Shown here: piece after piece, positions 60,898 through 64,000 of the stretch
Layout: every line of letters starts with the position of its first letter
How positions within the stretch are numbered: the first letter of the stretch is position 1
DNA from: Roseateles sp. SL47
GTDB taxonomy: Bacteria; Pseudomonadota; Gammaproteobacteria; Burkholderiales; Burkholderiaceae_C
DNA: 64,000 nucleotides
Direction: 5' to 3'
NCBI RefSeq assembly: GCF_026625885.1
Contig: NZ_CP113068.1
Coordinates: 1,612,001 to 1,676,000, forward strand
The notes under the pieces: model-generated
What the model was told of the DNA's origin: nothing
What the model saw: only the letters and a program-made list of their open reading frames with translations
The model's database searches: none
Made by a program: the position numbers and the translations under genes

Positions 60898-61965
60898 ATG
60901 CCCAAACCCGCCACCATCATCGATGTCGCCCGCGAGGCGGGGGTATCGATCAAGACCGTCTCCCGCGTTGTGAACCAGGAGGCCGGGGTACACGCCGAAA
61001 CGCGGGACCAGGTGCAGCAGGTGATGGCGCGGCTGAACTACCGCCCCAAGCAATCCGCCCGAAGCCTGGCCGGTGGCCGGTCCTTTCTCATCGGCCTGCT
61101 GTATTACGACCCCAGCGCGGCCTTCGTGGGCGGCGTCCAGCAAGGGGCCACCTTGCGCTGCCGCGAGGCCGGCTACCATTTGGTGGTGGAATCTCTCCAC
61201 AACGATGCCCCCGACCTGCAGAAGCAGGTGGACCGCATGGTCTCCGCCCTGCGCCCGGACGGCATGATCCTCACTCCCCCGCTGTGCGACAACCCGCAGG
61301 TGCTGCAGGCCCTGCGCGACAGCCAGACCCCCTGTGTACTGATCTCCCCGGCGGCGGACAACCCCGAGCATCCCAGCGTCCGGATGGACGACGTGCATGC
61401 GGCGGAAGAAATCACCAACCTGCTGATCAGCCTGGGCCACCAGCGCATCGCCATCATCAAGGGCGCCAAGGACCAGGTGGCGTCGAAACGTCGCTACCAA
61501 GGGTATGCCGCCGCGCTGAAGGCCCACGGCATCCCGCTGGACAAGGACCTGGTGGTCCAGGGGGACTTCACCTTCCCCACCGGCGTGGACGCCGCTTATC
61601 AGTTGCTGAGCCGCCGCCAGCGGCCCACCGCCGTCTTCGCCAGCAATGATGAAATGGCGCTGGGGGTGCTGGTGGCTGCGCAGCGCCTGGGCCTGGAAGT
61701 GCCAGGGGACCTGTCGATCGCCGGTTTTGACGACACACCCGCCGCAGCCCGCGTCTGGCCTCCGCTGACCACCGTGCGCCAGCCCATGGATGAAATGGCG
61801 CGTGCGGCCGTTGATCTGCTGGTCGGCGCGCCACGGTCCGGGGAGGGCGCCGGGGAGGCCGTCACGCAGGCGGGGCAGCACCGCGTGCTCAAGCACGAAC
61901 TGATCGTGCGTGACTCCACCGCCGCCTCGCTGCACAAACCCACACGCGCCCGCAAAGGCGCCTGA
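60898..61965 (+). CDS. LacI-family regulator, probable controller of the halogenase/receptor promoters
   Basis: This 355-residue regulator starts MPKPATIIDVAREAGVSIKTVSRVVNQEAG, the LacI HTH with hinge helix (YRPKQSARSLAGGRS), followed by a sugar-binding-like domain (LIGLLYYDPSAAFVGGVQQG, PDGMILTPPL, HQRIAIIKGAKD, RPTAVFASNDEMALGVLVAAQRLGLEVPGDLSIAGFDDTP). Members of this subgroup beside TonB-dependent receptors usually sense sugars. The start at 60898 puts the HTH at its usual place; the six-codon upstream extension from a TTG is not used. It is convergent with the halogenase gene, with four bases between the stops. Two LacI-type palindromes lie before the halogenase and receptor genes at 63673-63710. 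Confidence 0.93.
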   Translation: MPKPATIIDVAREAGVSIKTVSRVVNQEAGVHAETRDQVQQVMARLNYRPKQSARSLAGGRSFLIGLLYYDPSAAFVGGVQQGATLRCREAGYHLVVESLHNDAPDLQKQVDRMVSALRPDGMILTPPLCDNPQVLQALRDSQTPCVLISPAADNPEHPSVRMDDVHAAEEITNLLISLGHQRIAIIKGAKDQVASKRRYQGYAAALKAHGIPLDKDLVVQGDFTFPTGVDAAYQLLSRRQRPTAVFASNDEMALGVLVAAQRLGLEVPGDLSIAGFDDTPAAARVWPPLTTVRQPMDEMARAAVDLLVGAPRSGEGAGEAVTQAGQHRVLKHELIVRDSTAASLHKPTRARKGA

Positions 61966-61969
61966 AGCC

Positions 61970-63544
61970 TCAAGCGGCCATCTTCAATCCGGCCCGGCTC
62001 AGCATCAGCTCGATCAGCTCCCGGTGGCGCGGCAGGTCCCGCACGGCATGCTGACCCAACTGGGCAATCATGCGGAACTCCTGCTGTGCCTCTGCTGAGC
62101 GGCGCCAACCCGCGCGGGCACCTTCCAGGCGCGTCTCGTATTCCATCCCATACAGCACATACTGCCAGCTGGCCGGCAGGTACATCTCCACATCGGTGAT
62201 GAAGTCCAGCCGCTGCGGCGGGCGATGGCGCCACATGGCGAGTTTGTCGCGCAGGCTGTCGGGCATGCTGCTGGGGTCCGCGTTGTCGCGCCAGAAGCGG
62301 GTGTCCCGGCGCTGCGTCAGCGCGTAGTGCATCTTGATGAAGTCCACGATGCGGGCATATCGCTCTGACATGAACCGATTGAAGTGGCGGGCCACCGGCT
62401 CGGTATCGCCGTCAAACGGGAACAGCTGTGCAATCAGATAGGCGGCCGTTTCAATCAGCCCGATGCCGGAGGATTCCAGCGGTTCCAGGAACCCGCCGGA
62501 CAGGCCCACGGCCACGCAGTTCTTCACCCACTGCGTTTCTCGATAACCCACATTGAGCGTCAGCTTGCGCGGTGTCAGTGACTGCGCAGCCGGGCCGATG
62601 TAGTGACGCAGTTCCCGCTCCGCAGACTCGTCATCCGTGTGCCGGCTGCTGTAGACATGCCCGATGCCGCGACGCTCCTGCAGTCCGATATCCCAGATCC
62701 ACCCATGGTGCTGGGCCGTGGCCATCGTGCAGGAGGCAATCGGCGCGTCCGGCCGCTCATACGGCACCTGCATGGCCAAGGCGCGGTCCACAAACAGGAC
62801 ATCCTTCAACGGCTTGAAGGCAGAGCCCAGCGCCTGTCCGATCAACCGGGCATGAAAGCCGCTGCAATCCACATACAGCCCGGCCCGCAGCACACCGGCT
62901 TCGCGCGTGTGCACCGCCTCAATCGCACCTTGTTCATCCAGCGCCACCTGATCGACAGTGGCAATCACTCGTTTCACGCCCAGCGACTGGGCCTGCTCGG
63001 CCAGCAACACCGCAAAGCGCCCCGCATCGAAGTGATAGGCATAGTTGAGTGCGCCCTGGAAATCACCATCGCCGGCCCGCTTGGGCCCATGACGCGCATC
63101 CACCACCGCCTTCTGCAGGGTCACGGCTTCTGCAAAGGCCCGGTCGGGACCTGCGTCGCCCATCAGCCAGTACGGCAGCAGTTCCGGCGCGCCCGGGCGC
63201 TGGCTTGGCAGGCTGAAAGGATGGAAGTAGTGATCGCTGCCTCGCTGCTCCGGCCCTCGTTCCGCCACCGGCGGACGCACCCAGTCATTGAACTGCACCC
63301 CCTGTTTGAAGGTCGCGGAGCAGGCCTGCAGAAATCGCGATTCCGAAATGCCGATGGCAGACAGGGTCCCCCGAATCGAGGGGAAGGTGCCTTCACCGAC
63401 GCCGATGATGCCAATGTCGCTAGCCTCCACCAGCGTGATGCGAACCCCACCATGGGCCGTGCCGAGGTGCTGCGCCAGAAACGCCGCCGTCAGCCAGCCG
63501 GCCGTACCGCCACCCACAATGAGAATGTCCTCAATCGCCTTCAT
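61970..63544 (-). CDS. Flavin-dependent halogenase-family protein (tryptophan 7-halogenase-like)
   Basis: This 524-residue protein has the FAD motif GGGTAGW at residues 11-17, the active-site Lys80 in SATFKQGVQFNDW (the residue that holds the hypohalous species in PrnA, Lys79), and Glu357 in GGFLEPLESSGIG, matching PrnA Glu346. The signature that marks halogenases, WxWxIP, reads here WIWDIG (282-287), so Pro is replaced by Gly. The length fits the family. The start has GGAG nine bases upstream. Homologues next to TonB-dependent receptors are widespread in proteobacteria and their substrates are mostly unknown; few have proven halogenation. Its position under a LacI-type operator suggests a role in carbohydrate or glycan uptake, not antibiotic synthesis. 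Confidence 0.9.
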   Translation of the reverse strand: MKAIEDILIVGGGTAGWLTAAFLAQHLGTAHGGVRITLVEASDIGIIGVGEGTFPSIRGTLSAIGISESRFLQACSATFKQGVQFNDWVRPPVAERGPEQRGSDHYFHPFSLPSQRPGAPELLPYWLMGDAGPDRAFAEAVTLQKAVVDARHGPKRAGDGDFQGALNYAYHFDAGRFAVLLAEQAQSLGVKRVIATVDQVALDEQGAIEAVHTREAGVLRAGLYVDCSGFHARLIGQALGSAFKPLKDVLFVDRALAMQVPYERPDAPIASCTMATAQHHGWIWDIGLQERRGIGHVYSSRHTDDESAERELRHYIGPAAQSLTPRKLTLNVGYRETQWVKNCVAVGLSGGFLEPLESSGIGLIETAAYLIAQLFPFDGDTEPVARHFNRFMSERYARIVDFIKMHYALTQRRDTRFWRDNADPSSMPDSLRDKLAMWRHRPPQRLDFITDVEMYLPASWQYVLYGMEYETRLEGARAGWRRSAEAQQEFRMIAQLGQHAVRDLPRHRELIELMLSRAGLKMAA

Positions 63545-63656
63545 GCCGGTTGTCTCCGTGTTTATGCTGTGTTGTGCAAAGGCATCAGTCGTCCGGGATT
63601 GCCCTGCCCATGGGACCTGTGACGCGTCGAGAGGGCAGGAGAGCGACTACGGGTAA

Positions 63657-63687
63657 ATGATAGTGCCCGAAATGACAACGGTGTCAA
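63657..63687 (-). promoter_or_regulatory. Candidate promoter of the halogenase gene
   Basis: On the minus strand TTGACA (63687 to 63682) and TATCAT (63662 to 63657) are spaced by 19 bases. The -35 box lies inside the first palindrome, so a bound LacI-type protein would block it. Confidence 0.55.
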
Positions 63688-63710
63688 TGTTCTCGTTGAC
63701 AACGTTGTCA
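63673..63710. promoter_or_regulatory. Two LacI-type operators
   Basis: TGACAACGGTGTCA (63673-63686, one mismatch pair) and TGACAACGTTGTCA (63697-63710, perfect) have their centres 24 bases apart. The even palindrome with central CG is the classical LacI-family operator form, and the LacI gene is the nearest regulator. Confidence 0.85.
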
Positions 63711-63725
63711 GCGATTGCCTAGGAT
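63696..63725 (+). promoter_or_regulatory. Candidate promoter of the receptor gene
   Basis: TTGACA (63696-63701), spacer of 18, TAGGAT (63720-63725). The -35 box overlaps the second, perfect palindrome. Together with the minus-strand promoter this gives mirror-image control of both genes. Confidence 0.65.
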
Positions 63726-63785
63726 CGCCATCAAATCACAAGAGCAACCTTTCAAGAGCTTCCCGAAAGCCACCCAGGAGACAAC

Positions 63786-64000
63786 ATGACTTCAGCTTCG
63801 TCCCGCAGGCCAGCCATTGGGCTGGTGACCCCCGTTCAGATGGCAGTTCTAGCCTTGATGGCCGGCGCGGTCCACGCTCAGCAGGCCCCTGACACCCCCG
63901 CGCCTCAGCCCGCCCCTCAACAGGAATCCGCCCCTCAGGGCAGCACCGGTGCCACCGCCGAAACCAAGGACGGCAAGCAGGCCTTGCCGCAGGTGCTGGT
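63786..64000 (+). CDS. Start of a probable TonB-dependent receptor (runs off the window)
   Basis: Seventy-one codons are visible from the ATG at 63786, which follows AGGAG by about five bases. A signal peptide (VQMAVLALMAGAVHA) is followed by a Pro/Gln-rich segment (QQAPDTPAPQPAPQQ) and the start of a plug-like region (KQALPQVLV). A Pro/Gln segment between signal and plug is common in TonB-dependent receptors of this phylum. The identification rests on these and on the halogenase/LacI context; the conserved plug and barrel lie outside. Confidence 0.7.
   Translation, partial: MTSASSRRPAIGLVTPVQMAVLALMAGAVHAQQAPDTPAPQPAPQQESAPQGSTGATAETKDGKQALPQVL

Overview
The window is high-G+C DNA (roughly two thirds G+C by eye). 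Its gene content is typical of a free-living betaproteobacterium of the order Burkholderiales, probably the Roseateles/Mitsuaria/Rubrivivax side. Pointers are the yhdP-nitrilase pair divergent from glnE, the LivM-LivG fusion, the SpmA-SpmB fusion, rhombosortase, and the family-level look of most proteins. This placement is inference from gene content; no rRNA is present. Genes are dense, and many neighbours overlap by 4 to 8 bases (ATGA or GTGA junctions), so translational coupling is common.

Layout. 1-7.5 kb: start of transketolase, MurU-like nucleotidyltransferase, YbdK-like ligase coupled to a cation/proton antiporter, an aldo-keto reductase, and a UbiH-family hydroxylase coupled to an MFS exporter. 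7.8-12.7 kb: branched-chain amino acid type ABC importer with a hairpin after the binding-protein gene. 12.8-19.2 kb: AAHS-type MFS, SDR divergent from a LysR regulator, a diguanylate cyclase and an SpmAB-type membrane protein. 19.6-24.1 kb: secreted M2 (ACE-like) dipeptidase and the metNIQ importer. 24.3-34.3 kb: lipoprotein, Nit amidase, YhdP, GlnE, rhombosortase and CPBP protease. 34.4-43.8 kb: a surface/accessory region with a DUF4832 lipoprotein, a two-partner secretion pair (TpsA with 87-residue MBG repeats, TpsB), an A+T-richer orphan gene and about 1.1 kb without a convincing gene. 43.8-51.5 kb: TonB-dependent receptor, PKD/lamin-tail lipoprotein, S1/P1 nuclease, a secreted orphan and an alpha/beta hydrolase. 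51.7-53.9 kb: YtrA-type GntR regulator with an ABC exporter and a clear operator. 54-60.3 kb: two tiny membrane proteins, then an Lrp regulator divergent from a four-gene operon that reads as lysine to 2-oxoglutarate. 60.4-64 kb: tRNA-Leu(CAG), a 12-bp tandem repeat, then a LacI regulator, a flavin-dependent halogenase-family gene and the start of a probable TonB-dependent receptor.

The most striking functional units are these. (1) The halogenase and the receptor are transcribed divergently from a region with two LacI-type palindromes, each overlapping a candidate -35 box, and the LacI gene lies next door. (2) The lysine operon runs saccharopine-dehydrogenase-like protein, ALDH7, DUF1338/HglS-like protein and D-2-hydroxyglutarate-type dehydrogenase, with an array of GACGA half sites in front of it. 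(3) The TPS adhesin has near-identical repeat units. (4) The receptor, lamin-tail lipoprotein and S1/P1 nuclease together suggest use of extracellular nucleic acid or nucleotides. All functional names come from motif reading without database searches.
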